Below are positions 1 through 7,145 of a DNA stretch of 31,202 nucleotides, in pieces. Source of the DNA: Sulfurimicrobium sp963741495 (GTDB taxonomy: Bacteria; Pseudomonadota; Gammaproteobacteria; Burkholderiales; Sulfuricellaceae); NCBI GenBank assembly GCA_963741495.1, contig CAVUID010000002.1, positions 1 through 31,202 of the forward strand, given 5' to 3'. A program made the translations under genes and the position numbers. The notes below the pieces were generated by a model. The model was not told where the DNA came from. It did not search any database and saw only the letters and a list, made by a program, of their open reading frames with translations. Every line of letters begins with the position of its first letter. Position 1 is the stretch's first letter.

Positions 1-1386
1 TGCGCCATTTCGATCAGCAGGTTACGTACAGCGTCGTCGAATGCGTTTGCCTCCCTGCGGTACAGGTTGAAGCTGCCGACGACTTCACCCTTACGCAGCA
101 GCGGCAACGAGGCCGAAGCCCCCCAGCCTGAGCGCTCGCCACGCTCACGCCACGGCGCAGTGCAAGGATCACGGGAAAAATCCTGGCACCAGAATCGGCT
201 GGTTTTCACGCATGGCGGTACTGGTCGACCCCTGCCCGGACGGAGCGGCTGGATCCAGCGAAATCTCGATACCGTCCAGATAGCCCATCTCGTCACCATA
301 GCTGGCAACCGGCCTGACCTGCTGACTCGATTCATCCAGCATGCCGATCCACGCCATTTTGATGCCGCCAAACTGCACCATGTCGCGACAGATCTGCGAG
401 AAAAGCGCTTGCTCGCTGGTGCAGCGCACAATCGCCTGGTTGCACTGACTCAAGGCGGCATAGATCTGAGTCAAATGCCTGATTTTTAATGCATCCGACT
501 TGCGCTCGCGATCGAGGTCACTCAGTTTGATCTGCGTTTCCGACAGCCAGCCCAGCACGCTGTTCTCCATACCCGTGGCAACCGGGATGGAAGCAGAAAA
601 ATCTCCACCGCCAATTCTGGCTATCTGTTTCTGGACATCATCAACGCCTCCGCCCAGCGTAGCGCGCAAAACCCGATAATTCCGCCACAGCGCCAACATC
701 AAGCCCAGTCCCAGGGTAATAAGCAGAAGCCGCAAGTTTGCGGCATTGCTCTCGGCGGCATGGACGGCAGCAAACGTGCGCTTGTCCAGCAACTGGTAAA
801 AATCATGGATAGGCAGCATGATGCCGGCCCTGGCCTGCACATACTTGTCGTCATGCAGCATCAAGCTTGCACGGGCTCGAGTAGCTTGAGACTCTGCCAG
901 CTTCATGGCTTCAAAATCCGTCATGGCCAGCGCATCCGAATGAGCCTTGGCTTCCGCCAGTTTGTCGAGTTCCTGCTGGGTGAAGCCGGCCTGTCGCATC
1001 AGTGTCAGCAATTCAATCGCCGCTCTGCTAGCAGAGCGCAGCGGCTTGCCCTCTGCCAGCACAAGATCCCAGTAGATATCATGATATTTTTCTGGCCGTG
1101 CTTTCTTTCCATCACGGATATCCAGAATATCCTGGTAATACTTTTTGTAGAGGGGGTTGCCAGTGATCACATAGGCTCGGGCCATCCGCGTCAGATCGTC
1201 CGAAGACTGGCGCAATTGATCGGCCAGCAAATAGGATTGATGCCGCATTTCATGGGCGTGGTCGATCTGCTTTTCCGACCAGGCGTAAACAGCAAACACG
1301 ACCGTAAGAAGGGCGAACAGGATCAATGTCAGCCAGAGACTGCCAGAGAATTGGGGAATCCTGTTTCTTGAGGTCATCTTGGACAA
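1..1386 (-). pseudogene. Membrane sensor protein with HAMP and GAF domains, frameshifted and cut by the window edge
   Basis: This is the N-terminal part of a membrane-bound signalling protein whose 3' end lies beyond position 1. A first membrane segment lies at about residues 17-35, followed by a long helical extracytoplasmic region, a second membrane segment at about 218-235, a HAMP-like linker, and a GAF domain from about residue 300 (LTQIYAALSQCNQAIVRC). The original frame stops at 169 after PILVPGFFP. The neighbouring frame continues the GAF fold without interruption to position 1 (WCQDFSRDP, then GERSGWGASASLPLL, then GEVVGSFNLY). Removing one base near 192 joins the two. The first codon is probably TTG at 1386, with GGTGA eight bases upstream; an ATG at 1377 lacks a good ribosome site. 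The output domain lies outside the window; GGDEF/EAL or kinase would be typical. Confidence 0.75.
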
Positions 1387-1602
1387 AGAATGATTTCACC
1401 ATGTGTCGCTGATGCTGATAAAAATCATTCTCGCGCAATACCCGTGATAACTGCAAGCGCCACGCAGCTCAACACGGTCATTAAAGCCCGCAATATTCCT
1501 CAGTGAATCCGCTCGCTTTGTTACAGCCCCCCCCATTAAACCGGCGAATTCATTCGCCATTTAGATATCGGAAAATTAACAAATTGCAGGTCAGGTTTTA
1601 AA

Positions 1603-1627
1603 CCGACATGTCGGGCTGAAGCCCGAC
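1603..1627. repeat. Palindrome plus GC-rich hairpin, possible terminator or REP-like element
   Basis: The gap between the arsC stop (1682) and the sensor gene start (1386) is 295 bases with no gene. It contains a perfect 12-base palindrome, CCGACATGTCGG (1603-1614), overlapping a perfect 7-bp hairpin, GTCGGGC-TGAA-GCCCGAC (1610-1627). The hairpin lies about 55 bases beyond the arsC stop and could end the arsenic transcript, but no convincing U-run follows it on the minus strand. It may instead be a small dispersed repeat. I see nothing else clear in the gap apart from a C8 run near 1527. Confidence 0.5.
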
Positions 1628-1681
1628 CTCCCAGATGGAATTTCGGGGACTAAAGGAGGTGGCGCATGCTAATGAAAAAAA

Positions 1682-2086
1682 CTATTTAAACCGCTCCACA
1701 ACCGCCGGAATCAACCGGGCGCGTATCTCGTCCCGCACCCTGACGAAGCTGTCCAGCGGCTCGCCGTGGGGGTCGTGAAAAGGCATGTGGATGGCAGGAA
1801 TCGGCCGGGGGAAAATCGGGCAGCTTTCCTTGGCGTTGTCGCACACCGTCACCACCAGATCAATGGATTCGTTCATCACTGCATCCACATCCTTGGGGTA
1901 AAGCCCGTCGGTATTCATGCCGCCCAGTTTCAGCGCCTCGATGGCGCCGTCAGCGACTTTTGGCTGGGGACGCGTACCGGCGGACAGTGCGCGCACGTCA
2001 GGGCCAAGATCGTGGTTGATCAGAACTTCGGCCATCTGGCTGCGGCAGGAATTGCCGGTGCACAAAATCAATACGGTCTTGGCCAT
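1682..2086 (-). CDS. arsC: Arsenate reductase ArsC, thioredoxin-coupled (pI258 type)
   Basis: This 134-residue cytoplasmic enzyme reduces arsenate to arsenite with a Cys relay reset by thioredoxin. The low-molecular-weight phosphatase P-loop CTGNSCRS starts at Cys9 and ends CX5R at Arg15. The two further redox cysteines of the pI258 class are visible as Cys82 and Cys89 in VTVCDNAKESCP. Length and spacing are normal for the family. It is the last gene of the arsenic cluster and follows the DUF2703-thioredoxin gene, a plausible reductant source. Its start codon touches the end of a 273-base palindromic element, and the only Shine-Dalgarno-like GGAG is inside that element's terminal repeat, about 13 bases from the ATG, so translation may depend on the fold there. 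Confidence 0.95.
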   Translation of the reverse strand: MAKTVLILCTGNSCRSQMAEVLINHDLGPDVRALSAGTRPQPKVADGAIEALKLGGMNTDGLYPKDVDAVMNESIDLVVTVCDNAKESCPIFPRPIPAIHMPFHDPHGEPLDSFVRVRDEIRARLIPAVVERFK

Positions 2087-2359
2087 TAGGGTGTATTAAC
2101 TCCAATTTCGCGACTGCGACGGGGGCGATTTGGGATGCCGCCCGCGAAGCAAGACGCGCCGTTGTGCCGCCCACAACAAGCGGCTTGTGACAAAGGGAGG
2201 CGCCCAAATCGCCCCCGTCCAGAAGGGTTGCAAGGAGAAGGCCATGCCTGCGTCGTTGCAGCGCTTGCGAATGGAACAACCATTCGCTGCACACCGCGCC
2301 TGCCATCCATCGCCTTCTCCTTGCAACACAGGCGTGAAATTGGAGTTAACACGCCCTAA
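2087..2359. repeat. Family-B nested-palindrome element, copy 1
   Basis: A 273-base gene-free block fills exactly the space between the upstream stop codon (2360-2362) and the arsC start codon (2084-2086). Its ends, about 2086-2112 and 2333-2359, are near-perfect inverted repeats (24 of 27 positions) built around TTAACTCCAATTTC. Inside are two hairpin modules. Module one has perfect 17-bp arms at 2118-2134 and 2203-2219 and an inner GTTGTG/CACAAC stem. Module two has perfect 16-bp arms at 2227-2242 and 2312-2327 enclosing GCGAATGG-AACAA-CCATTCGC (2267-2287). The core of module two, read on the minus strand, matches the core of the element at 23267-23514. Short open frames here are by-products of the palindromes. 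Confidence 0.85.
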
Positions 2360-3031
2360 CTATTCCTTGCCGCAGCAGCCGCAGCAAGGCTCGGCCGTGC
2401 TCAGCCAGCTTTCGACCAGGCCTTTGGTCGGCACGCCGCCGCTATGCACCACGATGCCATCAAGCACCACGCCAGGGGTGGACATCACGCCGAAGCCCAG
2501 GATCGCGGCCATGTCTTCAACCTTCTCCATCTGAATTGCAACGCCCTTGGCTTTGGCCGTTTCCTCGATCAGTTTCATGGTCGTGTCGCAGTTGGCGCAG
2601 CCTGAGCCCAGCACCTTGAATTGTTTCATCATGTTATTTTCCATTTGCAGTGCCGCATAAGCGGCATCCCGGATCAGGGCTTCCGGTATAGCCTCGTAAA
2701 CCGTGCCGTTTACTTCCACGGCGCGGCAGCTTACTTCTTCTCCCACCAGCTCGCAACACGACTGGCAGTGGGTTTCTGTTACCTGTGCGCCCAGGCAGTC
2801 CTCCACGGACCTGCCATTGAACAGAATGAGATTGGATTGTGCCAGCGCTTCCGGACCCAGCGGCGTTTCGCGGAATGTCACCGCCACGCCCTTCCGGCCC
2901 AGCTCGGCGGACAAGTCCTGCAATACCCGGCGCAGCGTTTCGCCGGTGCTATCGCAGCGCTCGCAGGTGTTGCCCGCCTGCACCAGGTGGCGCCATTCGA
3001 TTTCCAGTTTGCTAGCCGGTTTCAGCAGCAT
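2360..3031 (-). CDS. DUF2703 domain fused to a small thioredoxin-like domain
   Basis: This 223-residue protein joins two families often found as separate arsenic-cluster genes. Residues 1 to about 130 are DUF2703-like: IEWRHL, a CERC pair at Cys23/Cys26, SNLILFNG, then the Cys-rich THCQSCCELVG. From Met134 or Met135 (2632 or 2629) the chain is a TM0996/MTH895-type glutaredoxin-like domain with CANC at Cys145/148 and the cis-Pro region STPGVV, ending in a cysteine-rich tail CCGCCGKE. No stop separates the halves, and internal ATG codons at the junction could start the second domain alone. The role is inferred: redox partner of ArsC or As(III)-thiol handling. Its ATG overlaps the upstream gene by 10 bases, with GGGAAG just before it. 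Fusion looks real, but nearby indels make it worth confirming. Confidence 0.8.
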   Translation of the reverse strand: MLLKPASKLEIEWRHLVQAGNTCERCDSTGETLRRVLQDLSAELGRKGVAVTFRETPLGPEALAQSNLILFNGRSVEDCLGAQVTETHCQSCCELVGEEVSCRAVEVNGTVYEAIPEALIRDAAYAALQMENNMMKQFKVLGSGCANCDTTMKLIEETAKAKGVAIQMEKVEDMAAILGFGVMSTPGVVLDGIVVHSGGVPTKGLVESWLSTAEPCCGCCGKE

Positions 3032-3325
3032 GACTTCCCGCCCGGGGTCGGCGTGCAGCAGGCGCCCTGCGCGATGCCGATGGCGGACAGGCTGGCATTG
3101 GCAACTTCCTTGCGGCAGGCCTCGTCGAAGCTGGCATCCAGCGATTGCGCCGCCTCGTCGCGGATGTGGCGCGCAATTTCGATTACGGCATCTATCTGTT
3201 CCTGCGCCACGCCGTATTGCTTCAGCTTGTCCACTTGGCACAGGCCCTGTTTGGGGTGGTTGGCCGCGATATTGGCCGCCAGGGACACCAGCGCCACGAT
3301 GGAAGGATGCAGATCCGATACTCAT
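3022..3325 (-). CDS. Small AhpD-like (carboxymuconolactone decarboxylase-like) protein, start frameshifted
   Basis: The protein is about 100 residues. Its body (ALVSLAANIAANHPKQG, YGVAQEQIDAVIEIARHIR) resembles short AhpD/CMD-fold proteins that accompany arsenic permease and thioredoxin genes. The usual CxxC of that fold is replaced by HPKQGLC, and the chain ends in a cysteine-rich tail, CCTPTPGGKSCC. The clean frame begins only at a GTG at 3297. The natural start is probably the ATG at 3325, which has a good GAGAGG site and overlaps the permease stop as ATGA. One extra base near 3319, within GAGTATC, then breaks the frame; removing it gives MSSDLHPSIVALVS. Function is unknown; peroxidase-like or thiol-relay activity is only suggested by the family. 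Confidence 0.65.
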
Positions 3326-4283
3326 AAAACACCTCTCAATTGGTTGAACAACATGCCGACGATGACGAAAGCAGATACTCAGATAGCCTGCGAACAGCGC
3401 CAGCAACGGCACTTTGACCACTTTCTTCAGGATGATCATTTCCGGCAGCGACAGCGCGGCGACCGCCATCATGAAGGCCAGCACCGTGCCGATGGGCACA
3501 CCCTTGTGCAGCAGTACCTCGGCGATGGGAATGATGCCGACCGCGTCGGAATACAGCGGCACGCCGATCAGCACCGCGCCGATCACCGACAGCAGGCCGC
3601 CATCCCCGGCCACTGTTGGCCACCAGTTCGGCCGGCACGTAGCCGTGCAGGAAGGAACCCACGCCCACGCCGATGAGGATGAATTTCCAGATGCGACCGA
3701 CGATGTCCCGGACCTGCCCCAGCGCATATTCATGGCGAGCACGCAGGGACTTGTCCTCTTCCACCTCTGCCGCCTGCCCCATGTGGATTTTCCACACGTA
3801 GTCCTCGACCCAGCGTTCCGGCTTGAAGCGCTCCAGCACGAAGCCGCCGATCAGCGCCACGGTCAGTCCGGTCAGCACATACAGCACGGTGAATTTCCAG
3901 CCGATCACGGACGCCAGCACCACCACCGCCACCTCGTTGATCATCGGGCTGGCGATCAGGAAGGACAGCGTCACGCCGAGCGGAATCCCCGCCTCGACAA
4001 AGCCGATGAACAACGGAATCGACGAGCAGGAACAGAACGGCGTAACCGCCCCCAGCCCAACTGCCATGAAGCGGCTTTGCAGGTTGCCGCGGTTGCGGAT
4101 GAATTCGCGCACTTTCTCCGGCTTGAGCAGCGCGCGCAGCAGGCCCATGAGGTAGATCACCAGCGTCAGCAGCACCAGTATCTTGGTCACATCCATCACG
4201 AAGAAATGCGCGGCATCGCCGAACGGCGTGCCTTTCAGGCCGGCGAGGTCGTAGATCAGCCAGGTGGCGAGCGCGTCAAACAT
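3322..4283 (-). pseudogene. ArsP/DUF318-type permease, interrupted by two single-base shifts
   Basis: This is an integral membrane permease of the YraQ/ArsP (DUF318) family, members of which export trivalent organoarsenicals. Recognisable pieces in order: two membrane helices in the first 75 residues, the signature VTPFCSCSSIPLFIGFVEAGIPLG, SFLIASPMINEVA, a cytoplasmic loop, then IGVPLYSDAVGIIPIAEVLL and ALSLPEMIILKKV, ending FVIVGMLFNQLRGVL. Three frames are needed to read it. One extra base lies near 3610 (within AGTGGCC) and another near 3376 (within GAGTATC); removing both restores about 319 residues. The ATG at 4283 has GGAGG six bases upstream and overlaps the preceding gene's stop by a few bases. 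Everything conserved is present on both sides of each shift, so sequencing error is likelier than decay. Confidence 0.8.
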
Positions 4284-4494
4284 GCTTGCCTCCACAACAA
4301 CCTCTGCCCTCTTGCTGTACGGGCGGACAGGGCACGCTGCCATAGGAGCAGAACACGCAGCAGTCGCCTGCCTTGGGCTTCAGCAACGCGCCGCAGCCCT
4401 TGCATTCATAGAACCACTGGCAGGCATCGGTCGGCATGGTCTCCGTTTCCACATGGCCGCAGTTCGGGCAGGTCAGAACCGACTCAGGAATCAT
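4276..4494 (-). CDS. GDCCVxC domain mini-protein
   Basis: This 72-residue cytoplasmic protein belongs to the GDCCVxC family, named for the motif seen here as GDCCVFC at residues 43-49. A first zinc-ribbon-like pair CPNC (9-12) is followed by CKGC (31-34), and the end carries another cysteine cluster, GCCGGKHV. The ten-plus cysteines suggest metal or arsenite binding, but no activity is established. Its ATG overlaps the ACR3 stop (ATGA, 4491-4494), so it is probably translationally coupled to the pump, and its own end overlaps the permease start. Family members commonly occur in mercury and arsenic resistance clusters, which fits this place. Confidence 0.85.
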   Translation of the reverse strand: MIPESVLTCPNCGHVETETMPTDACQWFYECKGCGALLKPKAGDCCVFCSYGSVPCPPVQQEGRGCCGGKHV

Positions 4495-5567
4495 GCTTGC
4501 ACCCCTCTTTCGTACCAGACTTTCGAACTGTTCACGATGCGCACTACCAGCAGCATCACCGGCACCTCGATCAGCACGCCCACCACCGTCGCCAGCGCCG
4601 CACCCGATTCGAAGCCGAACAGGCTGATCGCCGCCGCCACCGCCAGCTCGAAGAAATTGCTGGCGCCAATCAGCGCCGACGGCCCGGCCACGCTGTGGGC
4701 CACGCCAAGTTGACGGTTGAGCAGGTAGGCCAGGCCCGAATTGAAAAACACCTGGATCAGGATCGGCACCGCCAGTATTGCGATGACCAGCGGCTGTTTG
4801 ATGATGGCCTCGCCCTGAAAGGCGAACAGCAGCACCAGTGTGGCAAGCAGGGCCGACAGGCCGAAGGGATGCAGGGTCTTCAGGGTGCGATCGAAAATAG
4901 CCTGCCCCTTGCGCATCAGGCTATGCCGCCACCACTGGGCGATCACGACCGGGATGACGATGTACATCAGCACCGAGAGGAACAGCGTGTCCCACGGCAC
5001 GGTAATCGCGGACAAACCCAGCAGCAATGCCACCAGCGGCGCAAAGGCGAAAATCATGATGACATCGTTGAGGGCCACCTGCGACAGGGTGAACAAGGGA
5101 TCGCCCTTGGTCAGATGGCTCCACACGAACACCATCGCAGTGCAGGGCGCAGCAGCCAGCAGGATCAGGCCGGCCACATAGCTGTCGAGCTGTTCCGCCG
5201 GCAGATAGGGCGCGAACAGGTGGCGAATGAAAATCCAGCCCAATAGCGCCATGGAAAAAGGCTTGACTGCCCAGTTGACGAACAGCGTCACGCCGATGCC
5301 CCGCGCATGGGCGCGCACCTGATGCAGCGCGCTGAAGTCGATCTTCAGCAGCATGGGAATGATCATCACCCAGATCAGCAGGCCCACCGGCAGGTTGACC
5401 TGAGCGACTTCCAGGCTGCCAAGAAAATGGAACGGCGCAGGGAAAAGCTGGCCGAGAACGATGCCCACCGCGATGCAGAGAAACACCCATACCGTCAGCC
5501 AGCGCTCGAAAAAACCCATTTCAGCACCGGCAGCCATTTTGGCCGTGACTTCGCATTGCGCGCTCAC
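4491..5567 (-). CDS. acr3: Arsenite efflux permease of the ACR3 family
   Basis: This 358-residue inner-membrane protein should export arsenite, the product of the two ArsC enzymes. About ten hydrophobic helices are visible, starting at WLTVWVFLCIAVGIVLG. Family marks include VGLLIWVMIIPMLLKIDF, the functional cysteine Cys142 in LAAAPCTAMVFVWSHLTKG, LNDVIMIF and IGASNFFELAVAAAI. Length is normal and the frame is intact, in contrast to the neighbouring permease. The start is a GTG at 5567 with GGGAG upstream, three bases after the ArsC stop. It overlaps the GDCCVxC gene by four bases. ACR3 rather than ArsB is clear from the conserved motifs. Confidence 0.96.
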   Translation of the reverse strand: MSAQCEVTAKMAAGAEMGFFERWLTVWVFLCIAVGIVLGQLFPAPFHFLGSLEVAQVNLPVGLLIWVMIIPMLLKIDFSALHQVRAHARGIGVTLFVNWAVKPFSMALLGWIFIRHLFAPYLPAEQLDSYVAGLILLAAAPCTAMVFVWSHLTKGDPLFTLSQVALNDVIMIFAFAPLVALLLGLSAITVPWDTLFLSVLMYIVIPVVIAQWWRHSLMRKGQAIFDRTLKTLHPFGLSALLATLVLLFAFQGEAIIKQPLVIAILAVPILIQVFFNSGLAYLLNRQLGVAHSVAGPSALIGASNFFELAVAAAISLFGFESGAALATVVGVLIEVPVMLLVVRIVNSSKVWYERGVQA

Positions 5568-5570
5568 GAT

Positions 5571-6080
5571 TTACTCTCCCTTCTCGCGCAGGCGGCCGAT
5601 GTCGTCGAGCTGGCGCTTGAGGGACAGTTTGTCGAGCTTTTCGACCGGCAGGCTGATGAACAGCGAGATGCGACGGCTGAGCTGGGTGAAAGCCGTGACA
5701 AAAGCCTTGCGCTTGTCCGCGTCGCTGCCCGTTGCCGCAGCAGGATCGTCGATGCCCCAGTGGGCAGTCATGGGCTGGCCGGGCCAGACGGGACAGACTT
5801 CGCCGGCGGCGTTGTCGCACACGGTAAATACGAAATCGAATTGCGGCGCGCCGGTTGTGGAGAATTCGTCCCAGGACTTGCTGCGCAGATTCTCGACCGG
5901 CAATTTGCTCTTCTTCAACAGTTCGAGGGCAAACGGATTGACCGTCCCCGCTGGATGGCTGCCCGCACTGCAGGCATGGAACTGCCCCTTGCCAAGATGG
6001 TTAAGCAGCGCCTCGCCCAGAATCGAGCGCGCTGAATTGCCGGTACACAGGAACAGCACGTTGAATGTTTTTTTGTTCAT
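5571..6080 (-). CDS. arsC: Arsenate reductase ArsC, second LMW phosphatase-type copy
   Basis: This 169-residue enzyme is a low-molecular-weight phosphatase-type arsenate reductase distinct from the one at 1682. The P-loop is CTGNSARS (Cys12 to Arg18), lacking the extra P-loop cysteine of the other copy. Two further cysteines occur in VFTVCDNAAGEVCPVWPGQP (Cys88, Cys96). The C-terminal region, with WGIDDPAAATGSDADKR and a helical tail, is about 35 residues longer than the pI258 type, and PVWPGQP is typical of the longer bacterial ArsC group found beside ACR3. The ATG at 6080 has GAGGGTG upstream. It lies three bases ahead of acr3, so reduction and export are made together. The two copies may use different reductants (inference). 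Confidence 0.94.
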   Translation of the reverse strand: MNKKTFNVLFLCTGNSARSILGEALLNHLGKGQFHACSAGSHPAGTVNPFALELLKKSKLPVENLRSKSWDEFSTTGAPQFDFVFTVCDNAAGEVCPVWPGQPMTAHWGIDDPAAATGSDADKRKAFVTAFTQLSRRISLFISLPVEKLDKLSLKRQLDDIGRLREKGE

Positions 6081-6160
6081 GACTACACACCCTCAAATAA
6101 CCGGATCATCATGCTGCCAAGTCCTTGTTGCCTTTGCATGACAACCCGCGCTTCGCCTTG

Positions 6161-7081
6161 TTACAGCGCGAACGCTTCATCGTAAGGCTGCTCACCTTCA
6201 GACACCGGTAGCGTCAGATTGTTACCCCAGTCGCCCCAGCCACCGTTGTAGATGCGCACATCCTGGTAACCCAAAGTCTTGAGCTGAAGCCAGGCGAGAC
6301 TGGAACGGAAGCCGTCGTGGCAATAGGCGTAAACGGTTTTGTCCTTGGGAATGGATTTGTACAGCGCCGCTATGTCATCCAGCGATTTCCAGGTCTGGCT
6401 CTGGCCATCCGCGCCGTCCAGGCTGACGACATTGATGGAGCCGGGTATATGACCGCCACGAACGGAATGCTGTACTACCTTGCCGCTGTACATATCGGAA
6501 GGACGGGCGTCGAGCAGGACGAAGGCGGGATCGCGGCGAGCCACCACATTGCTGTAAACGTCCGTCCATTCCACCACCACGCCGGGCTTGGCGGGCTTGA
6601 GCTTGATGCTACCCGGCTTGCGCCTGGATTCTTCCTTCACCATGTCGTTGAAGGCACTCCACTCCACGGTGCCGCCGTTGAGGATTTTTACCCGCTTCAT
6701 GTCGTAGCCGTAGAGATCGAGCAGGAAATAAACGCGCGAGGTCATCGCGGTGACGGAATCGTCGTACAGCACGATGCTTGAGTCGTTGTTCACGCCCCAG
6801 GAGCGCAAGGTGTGTTCGAAGGCTTCACGGGAAGGGAAGCGCATGGAAGGTATGGCATGGTTGTCGCCGAGATCCTTGAAGCGCTGTACTTGCACCGCGC
6901 CGGGAATGTGGCCCACGGTGAAATAGCGGTGCGGATGGTAGCGAATTTCCAGCACCACCAGCTTGGGGTCTTTCAGGTTTTTGGCGAGCCAGTCGGCATC
7001 GACCATGAAGTCCGGTTTGTCGCCTGCACTTGCGGCAAAGGCCCATAGCGACAACAAGGCTACCAACCAGAAGCGGATCAT
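6161..7081 (-). CDS. Periplasmic two-domain rhodanese / mercaptopyruvate sulfurtransferase-like protein
   Basis: This 306-residue exported protein has a signal peptide (MIRFWLVALLSLWAFAASAG) and two rhodanese domains. The first (about 25-150) lacks the catalytic cysteine, having LYDDSVTAMTS at that place. The second (about 170-295) has Cys254 in CHDGFRSS, with the usual GGHIPGSINV and YNGGWGDWG motifs. It should transfer sulfane sulfur in the periplasm; the acceptor is unknown. The frame is open far upstream into arsR, but the signal peptide fixes the start at 7081. No Shine-Dalgarno is visible. An ArsR-like operator lies 17-36 bases upstream, so it begins its own arsenic-controlled transcript. 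Such proteins are not standard ars genes, so a link to thioarsenate or sulfur metabolism is a guess. Confidence 0.88.
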   Translation of the reverse strand: MIRFWLVALLSLWAFAASAGDKPDFMVDADWLAKNLKDPKLVVLEIRYHPHRYFTVGHIPGAVQVQRFKDLGDNHAIPSMRFPSREAFEHTLRSWGVNNDSSIVLYDDSVTAMTSRVYFLLDLYGYDMKRVKILNGGTVEWSAFNDMVKEESRRKPGSIKLKPAKPGVVVEWTDVYSNVVARRDPAFVLLDARPSDMYSGKVVQHSVRGGHIPGSINVVSLDGADGQSQTWKSLDDIAALYKSIPKDKTVYAYCHDGFRSSLAWLQLKTLGYQDVRIYNGGWGDWGNNLTLPVSEGEQPYDEAFAL

Positions 7082-7094
7082 TACATTGTTATAA

Positions 7095-7123
7095 TATTTA
7101 TTCGCTATCACGTATATTCCCCA
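7095..7123 (-). promoter_or_regulatory. Predicted promoter before the rhodanese-arsC-acr3 operon
   Basis: On the minus strand a weak -35, TGGGGA (7118-7123), a 17-base spacer and a -10, TAAATA (7095-7100), line up with the clearer arsR promoter, the operator taking up the spacer in both. A second possible -10 (TATAAC) lies a few bases further on. The match is modest; the shared geometry with arsR is the main support. Confidence 0.45.
7098..7117. promoter_or_regulatory. ArsR operator, second copy
   Basis: TTATTCGCTATCACGTATAT matches the operator upstream of arsR at about 17 of 20 positions and keeps the dyad TCGCTAT-N-CG-ATAT. It sits between arsR and the rhodanese gene, 17 bases from the latter's start, so repressor binding here would control all downstream arsenic genes independently of arsR. 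Confidence 0.7.
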
Positions 7124-7145
7124 AGTCAGATATATAAAGTAAAAA

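Noticed and set aside
1250..1456. Minus-strand open frame overlapping the start of the sensor gene
   Set aside because: It covers the first membrane helix region in another frame and has no domain; the sensor frame is clearly the coding one.
2086..2352. Several short open frames on both strands inside the family-B element
   Set aside because: They arise from the palindromes, differ between strands only by symmetry and have no family resemblance.
3414..5246. Long plus-strand open frame (610 codons) opposite the permease, GDCCVxC and ACR3 genes
   Set aside because: It is antisense to clearly conserved minus-strand genes, its translation is rich in His/Arg/Gln low-complexity sequence, and it has no recognisable domain. 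It is a product of G+C-biased codon use.
5307..6141. Plus-strand open frames opposite the ArsC/ACR3 junction
   Set aside because: They mirror the conserved minus-strand arsC and acr3 coding regions and carry no motif.
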